Source of the DNA: Burkholderiales bacterium RIFCSPLOWO2_12_FULL_65_40
GTDB taxonomy: Bacteria; Pseudomonadota; Gammaproteobacteria; Burkholderiales; Burkholderiaceae_C
DNA: 64,000 bases
Assembly: GCA_001770955.1 (NCBI GenBank)
Contig: MESL01000041.1
Span: 21,507 to 85,506, forward strand
Direction of reading: 5' to 3'
The position numbers and the translations under genes are program-made. Within the stretch, counting starts at the first letter, position 1; each line of letters opens with the position of its first letter. The notes under the pieces are model-generated. The model saw only the letters and a list, made by a program, of their open reading frames with translations. It had not been told where the DNA came from and made no database searches. Below, in pieces: positions 8,998 through 17,572 of this stretch.

Positions 8998-10158
8998 TCA
9001 GGCCAGGCCCATGCGCTGGAACAGTCCACCGGGGAGCCGCCCGACCAGTCCTGCCAATTCCAGTTCCAGCAATTGCACCTGCAAGCGTGCGGTATCCAGT
9101 CCGCTTCGCGCCTGCAAGGCATCCAGACCGATGGGGTCAAATCCCATGGCCTCCAGCAGAGAGTGGTGCATCGTGTCCCCCATTGCCGGGGTGGCCGAGG
9201 GCGCGGTCGTTGGTGGCTGCGATGCAGCAGGCCAATGGAGCTCTTCCATCACATCCTGTGCCGATTCCACCAGCTTGGCCCCTTGGCGAATGAGGGCGTG
9301 GCACCCGCGTGACTGGATGGCGTGAATGGATCCCGGGATCGCGAAGACTTCGCGCCCTTGCTCGCTGGCCAGTCGCGCTGTGATCAGCGAGCCGGAGGCA
9401 GGAGCCGCCTCCACCACCAGCGTTCCCTGGGACAGGCCGGAGATGATCCGGTTGCGCTTAGGGAAATTGCCCGGCAGGGGAGGGGTTCCCAGCGGGTATT
9501 CGCTGACCAGCAGACCCTGTGCGGCGATGCGGTGCGCCAGGTCAAGATGGCGGCTGGGATACACACGGTCCAGCCCGGTGCCGACCACGGCGATGGTGGC
9601 AGGCGTGGCGTCATCGTCCGCACCTGCGGCCAGCGCGCCCTCATGGGCGGCCGCATCAATACCGAGGGCCAGCCCCGACACGATGGTCAAACCCGCACTG
9701 CGCAGGGCGCGGGCAAACTGCCGGGCATTGTCCTGACCCTGCGGCGTGGGGTTGCGGCTGCCGACCATGGCCAGGCAGCGCATTCCTGCCAGGGCACCCG
9801 GCACCATGAAGCGCGGTGCACCCAGAAGATACAACAGCAAGGGTGGGTCATCGGTGTCCAGCAGCGTGGCCGGATACAGCGGATGCCCCAGCGGCGCGAC
9901 GGCCCGCACCGGTGCGCCACTGGCTTGCGCCTCCTGCAGCCATTGCCAGGTGGCGTCAACGAGTGCAACCAGGGTTTCCGGTGGCGAGAGCAGTGCGCTG
10001 GCCTGGTGTGCGGTGACGCAGGCCTGGAGCGCCTGTGGCGACTGCTCGAAAATGCGTTGCGGCCAACCGAACGCCACCAGAAGGCGCCGCGCTGCCGTGC
10101 CGCCGACCCCCGGGGTGAGCGTCAGCCGCAGCCAGGCTGCAAGTTCATCGCGTTCCAT
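8998..10158 (-). CDS. dprA: DNA-processing protein DprA (Smf)
   Basis: DprA binds incoming single-stranded DNA in natural transformation and loads RecA. The 386-residue product has an N-terminal helical domain, then the DprA Rossmann fold with GSRNPTPQG near residues 143-151 and IVSGLALGIDAAAHEGAL after it, and a C-terminal winged-helix-like tail ending in GLFQRMGLA. The start MERDELAAW at 10158 is preferred because it begins at the conserved N-terminal helix; an upstream ATG at 10185 adds nine residues. It lies 27-54 bases downstream of the LysM gene on the same strand, so the two probably form one unit. Presence of dprA suggests transformation potential but does not prove it. Confidence 0.95.
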   Translation of the reverse strand: MERDELAAWLRLTLTPGVGGTAARRLLVAFGWPQRIFEQSPQALQACVTAHQASALLSPPETLVALVDATWQWLQEAQASGAPVRAVAPLGHPLYPATLLDTDDPPLLLYLLGAPRFMVPGALAGMRCLAMVGSRNPTPQGQDNARQFARALRSAGLTIVSGLALGIDAAAHEGALAAGADDDATPATIAVVGTGLDRVYPSRHLDLAHRIAAQGLLVSEYPLGTPPLPGNFPKRNRIISGLSQGTLVVEAAPASGSLITARLASEQGREVFAIPGSIHAIQSRGCHALIRQGAKLVESAQDVMEELHWPAASQPPTTAPSATPAMGDTMHHSLLEAMGFDPIGLDALQARSGLDTARLQVQLLELELAGLVGRLPGGLFQRMGLA

Positions 10159-10212
10159 CGGGGATATGCGTCCCACCCTGCGCATGTGGCGCCGGGCGAA
10201 CTGGCGGATCGG

Positions 10213-11415
10213 TTATTGCGGATTGACCAGACGGTCGCCCACCCGGACAGGGGTGCTGACGTCCAGAATGAGCGCATAGGCCACGCGGTCGAATGTCCGG
10301 AACACCATGACCACACCATTGCTTTCGCTGGGGAGTTTGATCTCCGAGCGTTGCTCTGCGGTGGTGTCACGGATGCGGCTTCCTTTGGTCAGCAGGTTGA
10401 GGACATGACCGACCTCGATGCCATCCTGAGTGCCACGATTGATGGCAATCACATTGTTCTGGGCTGCATTGGCGACGGCTGAACTGCCATAGATGGAGAC
10501 CACCCGGGCGTCCACATCGACGCCCGGGGCGTGGGGAACGTAGCTGGTAAAGGTGCGTGGCGGGGAAGGCAGCAGCCGGTCGCCTGCACGGATCTCTTCC
10601 TTGATGGAGGTGATGTCGAGGGTGGCCGGGACGTAATCGGAGGTGATGCCGCCCTTGCCGTTGGCGCTGTCTTCGTAGCCTTCGCCGCGCACCATCACGG
10701 CTTTGCCGAGATACTGCGCTTCGTACCCGAGGACGTCCCCGGTCATCGGGTCCTTCAGCGCGACGGCATTGCGAAAAATGCGGTACTGGCGTGGTTCGCC
10801 GGGCTCGGCCCGCATCGGGCTGGCGGCGTCTGCGCGCGCATAGATGCGGTCATTGGCCGACATCAGCACGCGGTCTTCCGTGGTGCCCACAATGCGTGGG
10901 GCCTGGCTCAAGGTATCGGCATCCACCACCAGGGGTTCCGCCAGGAAGGGTTCGATCAGGTGGGATTTCAGCGTGGGAAGAGCCGATTCCGACAAGCTGT
11001 TGCTGCGCGTCCGTGGAGAGACGCGCACGGTTTCGAGCGCTCCAGGGGCACTGGTGCGCAGACGCGCAAAACCGCCCGTCTTTTCGAGATGGAGGGTTTG
11101 CCCCGGAAAGATGAGATGCGGATTTCGAATGGCTTGCAGGTTCATGCCCCAGAGTTCCGGCCAGCGCCAGGGGCGCTTGAGGTACATGCCGGAAATGCCC
11201 CAGAGCGTGTCGCCACTTTTGACGATGTAGGTATCCGGTGCATCGGGGGACAGTTCGGCCAATGGCACGCCCTGCGCCGCGACCTGTTCGGCCGTAGCGC
11301 GCTGGCTGTGGGTGACGGGATGGCCTTGTGCCAAGGCCAGAGGGCTGGCCAATGCGGCGCAGATGAGGGTGACGGCACCCCATGTTGCCCGTTGCAGACC
11401 GGAGAATGCCGCCAT
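10213..11415 (-). CDS. Secreted LysM peptidoglycan-binding protein
   Basis: A 401-residue exported protein with a signal peptide at residues 1-30 (hydrophobic core AVTLICAALASPLALAQ) and a LysM domain at about 62-110 (YIVKSGDTLWGISGMYL, ending NPHLIFPGQTL). The remaining 290 residues are conserved in this gene family but have no named activity; they are beta-rich with repeated VRVGDRL-type turns. LysM binds N-acetylglucosamine in peptidoglycan, so a periplasmic cell-wall role is inferred. ATG at 11415 is preceded by AGGA at 5 bases; ATG at 11436 would add seven residues. It is upstream of dprA and divergent from def, an arrangement seen in many betaproteobacteria. Confidence 0.9.
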   Translation of the reverse strand: MAAFSGLQRATWGAVTLICAALASPLALAQGHPVTHSQRATAEQVAAQGVPLAELSPDAPDTYIVKSGDTLWGISGMYLKRPWRWPELWGMNLQAIRNPHLIFPGQTLHLEKTGGFARLRTSAPGALETVRVSPRTRSNSLSESALPTLKSHLIEPFLAEPLVVDADTLSQAPRIVGTTEDRVLMSANDRIYARADAASPMRAEPGEPRQYRIFRNAVALKDPMTGDVLGYEAQYLGKAVMVRGEGYEDSANGKGGITSDYVPATLDITSIKEEIRAGDRLLPSPPRTFTSYVPHAPGVDVDARVVSIYGSSAVANAAQNNVIAINRGTQDGIEVGHVLNLLTKGSRIRDTTAEQRSEIKLPSESNGVVMVFRTFDRVAYALILDVSTPVRVGDRLVNPQ

Positions 11416-11616
11416 ATCGTTCCTGTTTTGATGCATTGCTGAATGCCCCCTCGCTGGCGCCACAATGCACCGCGCAGAGCGGTGAATGCGGCGAAATTCA
11501 TTACAAACCAACTGAGATTCTCTGCTCAAGCCCTTGATTCGGCAATGATTATTGGATAAGGCGGCTGCACTGGGCTGAAAAAGTGGCGAAAATAGCGACA
11601 TCTTTTTGGCGCGTCC

Positions 11617-12126
11617 ATGGCAATTCTTCCCATTCTTTGTTATCCCGACCCCCGTCTGCACATCGTGGCAAAACCTGTGCAGGCGGTGGATGATCGTGTT
11701 CGCCGCCTGGTGTCGGACATGCTGGAAACCATGTACGACGCCCACGGCATTGGTCTTGCGGCCACGCAGATCGACGTGCACGAGCGCATCGTCGTCATCG
11801 ATGTCTCCGAGGAGCGCAACGAGCCGCTGGTGTTGATCAATCCGGAGATTGTCTGGTTCAGTGCCGAGAAGCATCGGGGGGATGAAGGCTGCCTGTCGGT
11901 GCCCGGGATCTACGATGGGGTCGAGCGTTCAGCCGCCGTGCATGTGCGGGCCATGGACGCCCACGGGCAATCGCGCACGATCGAGGCCACTGAACTGCTG
12001 GCCGTCTGCGTCCAGCACGAGCTGGACCACCTGCTGGGCAAGGTGTTTGTCGAATACCTCTCTCCCCTCAAGCGCAACCGCATCAAATCCAAGATGCTCA
12101 AGCGCCAGCGCGAGGATCGCCCATGA
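11617..12126 (+). CDS. def: Peptide deformylase
   Basis: Metalloenzyme that removes the formyl group from the N-terminal methionine of new proteins. The 169 residues carry all three motifs: GIGLAATQ at 44-51, EGCLSVP at 90-96 with metal ligand Cys92, and HELDH at 134-138 with ligands His134 and His138 and catalytic Glu135. Its stop overlaps the start of the next gene (ATGA), and fmt follows after that, so formylation and deformylation genes are in one operon. The 200-base gap to the divergent LysM gene must hold promoters for both, but I see no clear -35/-10 pair. Confidence 0.98.
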   Translation: MAILPILCYPDPRLHIVAKPVQAVDDRVRRLVSDMLETMYDAHGIGLAATQIDVHERIVVIDVSEERNEPLVLINPEIVWFSAEKHRGDEGCLSVPGIYDGVERSAAVHVRAMDAHGQSRTIEATELLAVCVQHELDHLLGKVFVEYLSPLKRNRIKSKMLKRQREDRP

Positions 12127-12611
12127 GTTCCATCCAGCGCCCGGTCGTTGGAGCTGCGGCTGTTCTGGTGCTGTGCGCCCTGCTATCGGGTTGTGCGACC
12201 TCCAGCGATGTATCGCCCGGCGCGACCGTTGACGACGTGTTGGCACGCTGGGGGGCGCCGTGGGCGACCTATCAGCTGCCCGTGGGGCAGCGGCTGCTGT
12301 ACCGTCCGCAGGCAGGGCAGGTGCAGAGTCTGGACTTTGATGCATCGGGGCGGCTTGTGGCCAGGGAGCAGGTGCTGGCCCGTCAGAAGCTGGAGGGCAT
12401 CACGGTCGGCCAGTGGCGGGCCGCCGACCTCCAGCAAACCTTCGGGCCACCCGCTCGCCGCGCAGCCGATGGCGAGAAGGGGAGTGTCTGGACCTACTTC
12501 TTCCAAGAATACGGGGTGCATCGGCTGGTACGCATCCACCTGGATGCCGCCGGGGTGGTGGTTCGCACGGAGTTTGCGGATGATCCGGCGGCCGACCAGC
12601 GCTACCGCTGA
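12123..12611 (+). CDS. Putative outer-membrane lipoprotein
   Basis: A 162-residue lipoprotein with a signal peptide and the lipobox LSGC (Cys24). The mature part has the pattern [18 protein letters not shown] near residue 34 and QTFGPPARR near 100, similar to the G-x-P turn of SmpA/OmlA (BamE-like) domains, which suggests two related half-domains. Function unknown. It overlaps def by four bases and lies 18 bases before fmt, so it is translated with the formyl-methionine genes although no functional link is evident. Confidence 0.75.
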   Translation: MSSIQRPVVGAAAVLVLCALLSGCATSSDVSPGATVDDVLARWGAPWATYQLPVGQRLLYRPQAGQVQSLDFDASGRLVAREQVLARQKLEGITVGQWRAADLQQTFGPPARRAADGEKGSVWTYFFQEYGVHRLVRIHLDAAGVVVRTEFADDPAADQRYR

Positions 12612-12629
12612 ACACCGTTTCCTGCGCCC

Positions 12630-13619
12630 ATGAGCTTGAAAGTCATCTTCGCCGGGACACCGGAGTTTGCCCGCATGGCCCTGAAGACGCTGATCGAGGC
12701 CGGCTATCCGGTGCCTTTGGTGTTGACCCAGCCAGACCGTCCTGCCGGGCGAGGCATGAAGCTGCAGGCATCACCCGTCAAACAGCATGCGCTGGAGCAT
12801 GGCATTCCCGTCGTGCAGCCGCGCAGCCTGCGGCTGGAGGGCAAGTATCCCGAAGATGCGGCACAGGCACGCGCCGCCATTGCGGCAGCCCAGGCCGATG
12901 TCATGGTGGTGGCTGCCTATGGCCTGATTCTTCCCCAGTGGGTGCTGGACGCGCCACCCAGAGGATGCTTGAACATTCACGCCAGCCTGTTGCCGCGCTG
13001 GCGAGGGGCGGCCCCCATTCACCGCGCCATCGAGGCGGGTGACGAACAGACGGGCGTGACCATCATGCAGATGGATGCGGGTCTGGATACCGGCGACATG
13101 CTGCTGCGGGAGGCCGTGGACATCCTGCCTCAGGATACGACAGCCGTCCTGCACGACCGGCTTGCAACCCTCGGGGGGCGGCTCATTGTGCAGGCGCTGC
13201 AGCAGGCGGAGCGCGGTGAACTGGCGCGTGTGCCGCAGCCCCGGGAGGGCGTGACCTATGCGCACAAGATTGAAAAGGCCGAAAGCCTGGTCGACTGGTC
13301 CCGGCCGGCCGAAGAAATCGCCCGCCGCATTCGAGCGTTCGATCCGTTTCCTGGTGCCAGCACCGTCCTGGGGCCGGAGGTCATCAAGCTCTGGGCTTGC
13401 AAAATTGATAGCTGTCAGCGCATGACGGACGTGCGTTGTGGCCATATTTTGTCTGTAGATGACACGGGCGTCCTGGTGGCATGCGGCGAGGGCGCACTGC
13501 GCCTGACCATGATGCAGCGCTCCGGGGGCAAGCGCCTGGCAGCCGCTGATTTTCTGCACGGATTCGACCTCCGCCCGGGCATGGTGCTCGGCGTACCTGC
13601 GGCTGGAGCGGGCGGGTGA
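12630..13619 (+). CDS. fmt: Methionyl-tRNA formyltransferase
   Basis: Transfers a formyl group from 10-formyltetrahydrofolate to initiator Met-tRNA. The 329-residue protein starts with the FAGTPEFA loop (residues 7-14), has the catalytic stretch [18 protein letters not shown] near 117-134 and the C-terminal OB-like domain. In that C-terminal domain, residues 257-275 ([18 protein letters not shown]) coincide with dispersed element E2; orthologues have a short variable link to the G-x-I-L strand here. The stop overlaps the GTG start of azlC. ATG at 12630 directly opens the Rossmann strand [11 protein letters not shown]. Confidence 0.98.
   Translation: MSLKVIFAGTPEFARMALKTLIEAGYPVPLVLTQPDRPAGRGMKLQASPVKQHALEHGIPVVQPRSLRLEGKYPEDAAQARAAIAAAQADVMVVAAYGLILPQWVLDAPPRGCLNIHASLLPRWRGAAPIHRAIEAGDEQTGVTIMQMDAGLDTGDMLLREAVDILPQDTTAVLHDRLATLGGRLIVQALQQAERGELARVPQPREGVTYAHKIEKAESLVDWSRPAEEIARRIRAFDPFPGASTVLGPEVIKLWACKIDSCQRMTDVRCGHILSVDDTGVLVACGEGALRLTMMQRSGGKRLAAADFLHGFDLRPGMVLGVPAAGAGG
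13397..13454 (-). repeat. Dispersed palindromic element E2, inside fmt
   Basis: On the plus strand it reads AAAATTGATAGCTGTCAGCG, a degenerate centre, then GTGGCCATATTTTGTCT, matching the reverse of the element. It is diverged in the central palindrome. It is read through in frame as part of fmt (codons GAT AGC TGT CAG CGC), without creating a stop. Confidence 0.65.
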
Positions 13620-14365
13620 GCTGGCTCGCGGTGGGTGCCGCCGTGCGCCATCCGTCGTTTCGCCAGGGTGTGAACGACATGCTGGGCCCGGCGGTGGGCG
13701 TTGGCGCCTGGGGGCTGGTGACCGGCGTGGCCATGGTCAAGAGTGGCATGTCGGTTCCCATGGCGTTGCTCATGTCGCTGCTGGTGTACGCGGGGAGCGC
13801 GCAGCTGGCGGTGATCCCCTTGCTGGCGGCAGGTGCGCCACTCTGGGTGGTGTGGCTCACGGCGGCTTGCGTGAACCTGCGCTTCGTGATTTTCAGCAGC
13901 ATGTGGCGCACGTATTTCCAGCCGCTGCCCTTGCGCCAGCGGCTCACGATTGGCTATTTCAGTGGCGACGTGATCTTCGTGGCTTTCATGAAGCGCTTCC
14001 CCGAGCCTCGGCCCGGTCCGGGGCAGGTGCCTTACTTCTGGGGGGCGGCATCGGTGAACTGGGCGGCCTGGCAAATCCCTTCGATCGCTGGCATCCTGCT
14101 GGCCCATGCCATACCGCTGTCCTGGGGTCTGGGCTTTGCCGGTGTGCTGGCGCTGCTGGGCATCTTGCTTTCACTGCTATTTGACCGCGCCACCTGGCTG
14201 GCCACGGGCGTGGCGGCCACGGCGGCCATCGCGGCCTTTGCCCTGCCGCTCAAGCTCAACATCCTCGTGGCGATCGCTGCCGCCGTGGCAGCGGGCTTGA
14301 TGATGGAGGCGGTGGAGCGGCGCCGCCGCGGGGTAGCACCGGGCCATGGAGACGGTGCGCCATGA
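13616..14365 (+). CDS. azlC: AzlC family branched-chain amino acid permease, large subunit
   Basis: Inner-membrane protein of the AzlC (LIV-E) family, which exports branched-chain amino acids or analogues together with the small AzlD subunit. The 249 residues form multiple hydrophobic segments and contain the family stretch [19 protein letters not shown] near residues 59-77 and the following [11 protein letters not shown]. It starts at a GTG that overlaps the fmt stop, so translation is coupled to fmt. azlD overlaps its end by four bases. Substrate specificity cannot be read from sequence. Confidence 0.9.
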   Translation: MSWLAVGAAVRHPSFRQGVNDMLGPAVGVGAWGLVTGVAMVKSGMSVPMALLMSLLVYAGSAQLAVIPLLAAGAPLWVVWLTAACVNLRFVIFSSMWRTYFQPLPLRQRLTIGYFSGDVIFVAFMKRFPEPRPGPGQVPYFWGAASVNWAAWQIPSIAGILLAHAIPLSWGLGFAGVLALLGILLSLLFDRATWLATGVAATAAIAAFALPLKLNILVAIAAAVAAGLMMEAVERRRRGVAPGHGDGAP

Positions 14366-14697
14366 GTGCGGATGAACTCTGGCTGGTCCTGGCCATTGCG
14401 GTGCTGGCAGCCATCACGGTGCTGGCGCGGGCGTTCTTCATGATCCCGGAGCGCGAAATCCCCATGCCGGACTGGTTGCGCCGCGGCTTGAAATATGCGC
14501 CGCTGGCCGCCCTGACGGCCGTGATTGCACCGGAAATCCTCATGACACAGGGAAACCTCATCGGCACGCTACAGGATGCGCGCCTGCCCGCAGTCCTGTG
14601 TGCCACGGCCTACTATTTCTGGCGGCGCGGCATTCTGGGCACCATCGTCGTGGGCATGCTGGTCTATCTGCCGCTGCACGTCGGTCTGGGCTGGTAA
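14362..14697 (+). CDS. azlD: AzlD family transporter, small subunit
   Basis: A 111-residue membrane protein with about four hydrophobic segments, the usual size for AzlD, which pairs with AzlC in branched-chain amino acid export. Recognisable stretches are [18 protein letters not shown] and [17 protein letters not shown]. The ATG overlaps the azlC stop (ATGA). It ends 15 bases before the candidate pgk -10 box, so the def-to-azlD operon ends here, though no terminator hairpin is visible. Confidence 0.9.
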   Translation: MSADELWLVLAIAVLAAITVLARAFFMIPEREIPMPDWLRRGLKYAPLAALTAVIAPEILMTQGNLIGTLQDARLPAVLCATAYYFWRRGILGTIVVGMLVYLPLHVGLGW

Positions 14698-14712
14698 CCG
14701 CTGGCGCGTGCC

Positions 14713-14718
14713 TACAAT
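14713..14718 (+). promoter_or_regulatory. Candidate -10 box for pgk
   Basis: TACAAT 44 bases upstream of the pgk ATG and just after the azlD stop. No convincing -35 is visible. Supported by position and by the same hexamer ahead of other first genes in this window. Confidence 0.35.
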
Positions 14719-14761
14719 GGCAGCCCTGCCGCATGTGCGACTTGCCAGACTGACCATTCCC

Positions 14762-15955
14762 ATGAACATTCTTCGCTTCTCCGATCTGTGCGCCCAGGGC
14801 CGTGCCCGTGGCCAGCGCGTTTTCATCCGTGCCGACCTGAACGTGCCGCTCGATGGCGACGGTGCCATTACCGAGGACACGCGCATCCGCGCCTCGGTGC
14901 CCTGCATCCAGATGGCTCTGGATGCGGGAGCGGCCGTCATGGTCACCAGCCATCTGGGTCGTCCGACCGAAGGGGCATTCAAGCCGGAAGATTCCCTGGC
15001 GCCTGTGGCGGCGCGCCTGTCCAGCCTGCTGGGCCGCGACGTGCCCCTCGTCGCCGACTGGGTCGACGGTGTGCAGGTGCAGCCGGGACAGGTGGTGTTG
15101 CTGGAGAACTGCCGCGTCAATGTGGGCGAGAAGAAAAACAGCGAAGCCCTGGCGCGCAAGCTCGCAGCGCTGTGCGATATTTTTGTCAACGATGCCTTCG
15201 GTACGGCCCACCGTGCCGAGGGAACGACTTACGGCATCGCCCAGTTTGCACCGATTGCCTGCGCCGGCCCGCTGCTCGCGGCCGAAATTGATGCCATCAC
15301 CAAGGCACTGGCCAGCCCGAAACGCCCGCTGGCGGCCATTGTGGCGGGCTCCAAGGTGTCCACCAAACTCACCATTCTCCAAAGCCTGTCAAAGAACGTG
15401 GATCAGCTGATCGTCGGTGGTGGCATTGCCAACACCTTCATGCTGGCTGCGGGCCTGCCTATCGGCAAGAGTCTGGCGGAGCCAGGATTGCTGGATGAGG
15501 CGCGCGCGGTGATCAACGCCATGAAGGCCCGCGGAGCCGAGGTGCCTATTCCCACGGATGTGGTCACGGCCAAGACATTTGCGGCCGATGCGCCCGCTGT
15601 CATCAAGGCGGCCCAGGACGTGGCTGAGGATGACCTGATTCTGGACATCGGGCCCGACACGGCCCGCCGCCTGGCGGACCAGCTCCTGCAGGCGGGCACC
15701 ATCGTCTGGAACGGGCCGGTGGGTGTTTTTGAGTTCGCACCCTTTGAAAATGGAACGCGGACCATTGCACAGGCCATTGCCAGGTCGCCTGCATTCAGTA
15801 TTGCCGGGGGAGGGGATACCCTGGCAGCCATTGCCAAATACGGTATCGAGAAAGACATGGGATATATCTCGACCGGTGGCGGTGCGTTTCTCGAAGTGCT
15901 CGAAGGGAAAACACTGCCGGCTTTCGAGATTCTTGAAAAGCGCGCTTCGACTTGA
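14762..15955 (+). CDS. pgk: Phosphoglycerate kinase
   Basis: Glycolytic enzyme that makes ATP from 1,3-bisphosphoglycerate. The 397-residue protein has [12 protein letters not shown] near residue 21, the substrate-binding SHLGRPTEG near 64, the ATP-binding C-terminal half with GGGIANTF and the end motif [17 protein letters not shown]. The frame is open further upstream, but ATG 14762 gives the standard N-terminus (MNILRFSDL). It begins a run of lower-glycolysis genes (pgk, pyk, fba), interrupted by a lipoprotein pair. An unusual A/T-rich inverted repeat follows the stop. Confidence 0.98.
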   Translation: MNILRFSDLCAQGRARGQRVFIRADLNVPLDGDGAITEDTRIRASVPCIQMALDAGAAVMVTSHLGRPTEGAFKPEDSLAPVAARLSSLLGRDVPLVADWVDGVQVQPGQVVLLENCRVNVGEKKNSEALARKLAALCDIFVNDAFGTAHRAEGTTYGIAQFAPIACAGPLLAAEIDAITKALASPKRPLAAIVAGSKVSTKLTILQSLSKNVDQLIVGGGIANTFMLAAGLPIGKSLAEPGLLDEARAVINAMKARGAEVPIPTDVVTAKTFAADAPAVIKAAQDVAEDDLILDIGPDTARRLADQLLQAGTIVWNGPVGVFEFAPFENGTRTIAQAIARSPAFSIAGGGDTLAAIAKYGIEKDMGYISTGGGAFLEVLEGKTLPAFEILEKRAST

Positions 15956-15980
15956 TGGGGCGGGGAAACTTCGGACTGTG

Positions 15981-16040
15981 ACAAAAACAACAAAGCGTCT
16001 GCATCCGGGCGCAGTTAGCGCATCTTTTTCTTGTTTTTGT
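15981..16040. repeat. Inverted repeat after pgk
   Basis: ACAAAAACAA (15981-15990) is exactly reverse-complementary to TTGTTTTTGT (16031-16040), with a 40-base interior that can itself pair partly (GCG...CGC). It sits in the pgk/lipoprotein gap. A Rho-independent terminator is possible, but there is no GC-rich stem next to the T tract, so the role is open. Confidence 0.5.
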
Positions 16041-16124
16041 TGAGCATAACGCCCAAAATTAATTTCAATCGTGCGGGATATCGCTTTTCTGTGGGCCCGT
16101 CGTTCAAGTCCGTAGGAGGGAATC

Positions 16125-16811
16125 ATGGTGTTTTCAAAGGCAATCAGCCTGGCCGTGCTGGCTGGCGCTGTGGCAACTATGGTGGGATGCGCATCGAGGG
16201 CGCCCATTCCCCTCGCCGAGAATTTTGAATTGACGGTGCAGCCCAAGGTGCGCTCCGCAGGTCACTGGGAACTGGTTTCAAACGACGTGGTCGCTCAAAC
16301 GCTGGCCACTCTCGACAAAGTCGGTGTGGCGCCCGGAACGCAGCTGCATGTGGCTTTGCCCGGCAATCCCAGTTCCTTCGACCTGGCGTTCCGCGACTTT
16401 CTGATTACCAAGCTGGTACAGAGCGGAGCTCCGGTGCAGCAGATGCCGGGCCAGACGCTTGACGTGACGTACCACACCCAGCTGGTGCGCCACAACAGCG
16501 AGCGCCCCCATTTCATCCCCGGCCAGTTCACCATGATTGCCGCCGGACTCATGGCCGCCTATGGGCTGCGCCATGAGCACCTGGATGCACAGCTGCTGGC
16601 CACCCTGGGCCTTACTGCAGCGGCGGATTATGGTGCCAGCATCAATTCGGGTGGACCGACCAATACCGAGATGATTCTGACCACCACCGTGACGCGCGGT
16701 GGCCAGTACATCGTCCGCAAGACGGATGTGTACTACCTTGAAAACGCTGACACCCCGTTGTTCATGCGTCCTTCGTACAAGAACGTCAACATGAAGGTGG
16801 TTTCGCAATGA
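16125..16811 (+). CDS. Hypothetical lipoprotein
   Basis: A 228-residue protein with a signal peptide and the lipobox MVGC (Cys22). I do not recognise a named domain. The mature part has alternating strand/helix pattern and a hydrophobic Gly/Ala segment near residues 139-152 (MIAAGLMAAYGL). A good ribosome site (GTAGGAGGG) precedes the ATG. The next gene, a FlgO-like lipoprotein, overlaps by four bases, so the two are made together and probably act in the same envelope process; the first may be the partner of the second. A terminator follows the pair. Confidence 0.75.
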   Translation: MVFSKAISLAVLAGAVATMVGCASRAPIPLAENFELTVQPKVRSAGHWELVSNDVVAQTLATLDKVGVAPGTQLHVALPGNPSSFDLAFRDFLITKLVQSGAPVQQMPGQTLDVTYHTQLVRHNSERPHFIPGQFTMIAAGLMAAYGLRHEHLDAQLLATLGLTAAADYGASINSGGPTNTEMILTTTVTRGGQYIVRKTDVYYLENADTPLFMRPSYKNVNMKVVSQ

Positions 16812-17362
16812 AATCGTACGCACTCTTGACCGCACTGGCCGGCGCGCTGCTGGCGGGCTGTGCCTCGAACAATGTTCCTGTACGCGCTGAACCCAGCTAC
16901 CAGGAAGCGGCCAGCAGCCAGTTTCTGCAAGCCAACCGCGATGCCGTGACCAAGCTTGTCGCCGGTTTCAACATGGACTCCCTGGGCGGTGGTCCGGTGT
17001 TGGTGGCCACGGTGGTCAACGTCAATGACCTGAGCCGTTCTGCGCCGTTGGGCCGTACGCTTTCGGAGCAATATGCCTCGGTCATGGCGGGCAGCGGATT
17101 CAATGTGAAGGAAATCAAACTCCGTGGCGATGTGTTCGTCAAGGAAGGTGCGGGCGAATTGTTGCTCTCGCGTGAGATCAAGGATATCGCGCGCAGCCAC
17201 AATGCTTCGCTGGTGCTGGTGGGCACCTATTCCGCGGCAGCCAACTTCACCTATGTCAGCCTCAAGCTGGTCCGGACCGAAGACGGTCGTATCGTGCGGG
17301 GCCACGACTATGCCTTGCCCAACGACCGTGATGTGCAGCGTCTGCTGCAGGTGCCCCGTTGA
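16808..17362 (+). CDS. FlgO-like outer-membrane lipoprotein
   Basis: A 184-residue lipoprotein with lipobox LAGC (Cys18). The mature part from about residue 60 (PVLVATVVNVNDLSRSAPLG, then LSREIKDIARSHNASLVLVG) matches the FlgO fold, found in the Vibrio flagellar outer-membrane protein FlgO and in many proteins unrelated to flagella. There are no flagellar genes in the window, so a general envelope role is more likely. It overlaps the preceding lipoprotein by four bases and ends 38 bases before a clear terminator. Confidence 0.8.
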   Translation: MKSYALLTALAGALLAGCASNNVPVRAEPSYQEAASSQFLQANRDAVTKLVAGFNMDSLGGGPVLVATVVNVNDLSRSAPLGRTLSEQYASVMAGSGFNVKEIKLRGDVFVKEGAGELLLSREIKDIARSHNASLVLVGTYSAAANFTYVSLKLVRTEDGRIVRGHDYALPNDRDVQRLLQVPR

Positions 17363-17400
17363 GTTTCACACCGAGCATTGGCTTGGAAATCAAATAAGAA

Positions 17401-17424
17401 GGCCGTCTGATGACGGCCTTTTTT
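17401..17424 (+). terminator. Rho-independent terminator after the lipoprotein pair
   Basis: Seven-base stem GGCCGTC/GACGGCC with loop TGAT, followed directly by six T. It sits 38 bases after the stop of the FlgO-like gene and ends that unit before pyk. Confidence 0.92.
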
Positions 17425-17572
17425 ATGGTCTGTCCGATGGGAGCAGCACGAATACGTGCAGCGCGCTGAAAAATGCTTTTCCAGAGGCTGGGTGTTTCAC
17501 ACGTCGTTGCGGGCATGTAACCCAATCCGTGTGAAAATTGAAATCTAATTACATATACGAAAGAAGCTGTTC

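Noticed and set aside
7311..9140. Minus-strand open frame of 609 codons opposite the DUF1631 gene
   Set aside because: Low-quality His/Gln/Arg-rich translation, no start site, complete overlap with a better gene.
9322..10482. Plus-strand open frame of 386 codons opposite dprA
   Set aside because: Antisense shadow of dprA and the LysM gene; composition not protein-like.
16112..16121. tRNA T-arm-like GTTCAAGTCC before the lipoprotein gene
   Set aside because: No anticodon stem, acceptor stem or CCA context around it.
16031..16228. Short plus-strand open frame of 65 codons starting before the lipoprotein gene
   Set aside because: Starts in the inverted repeat, no ribosome site, and overlaps the better-supported lipoprotein frame.
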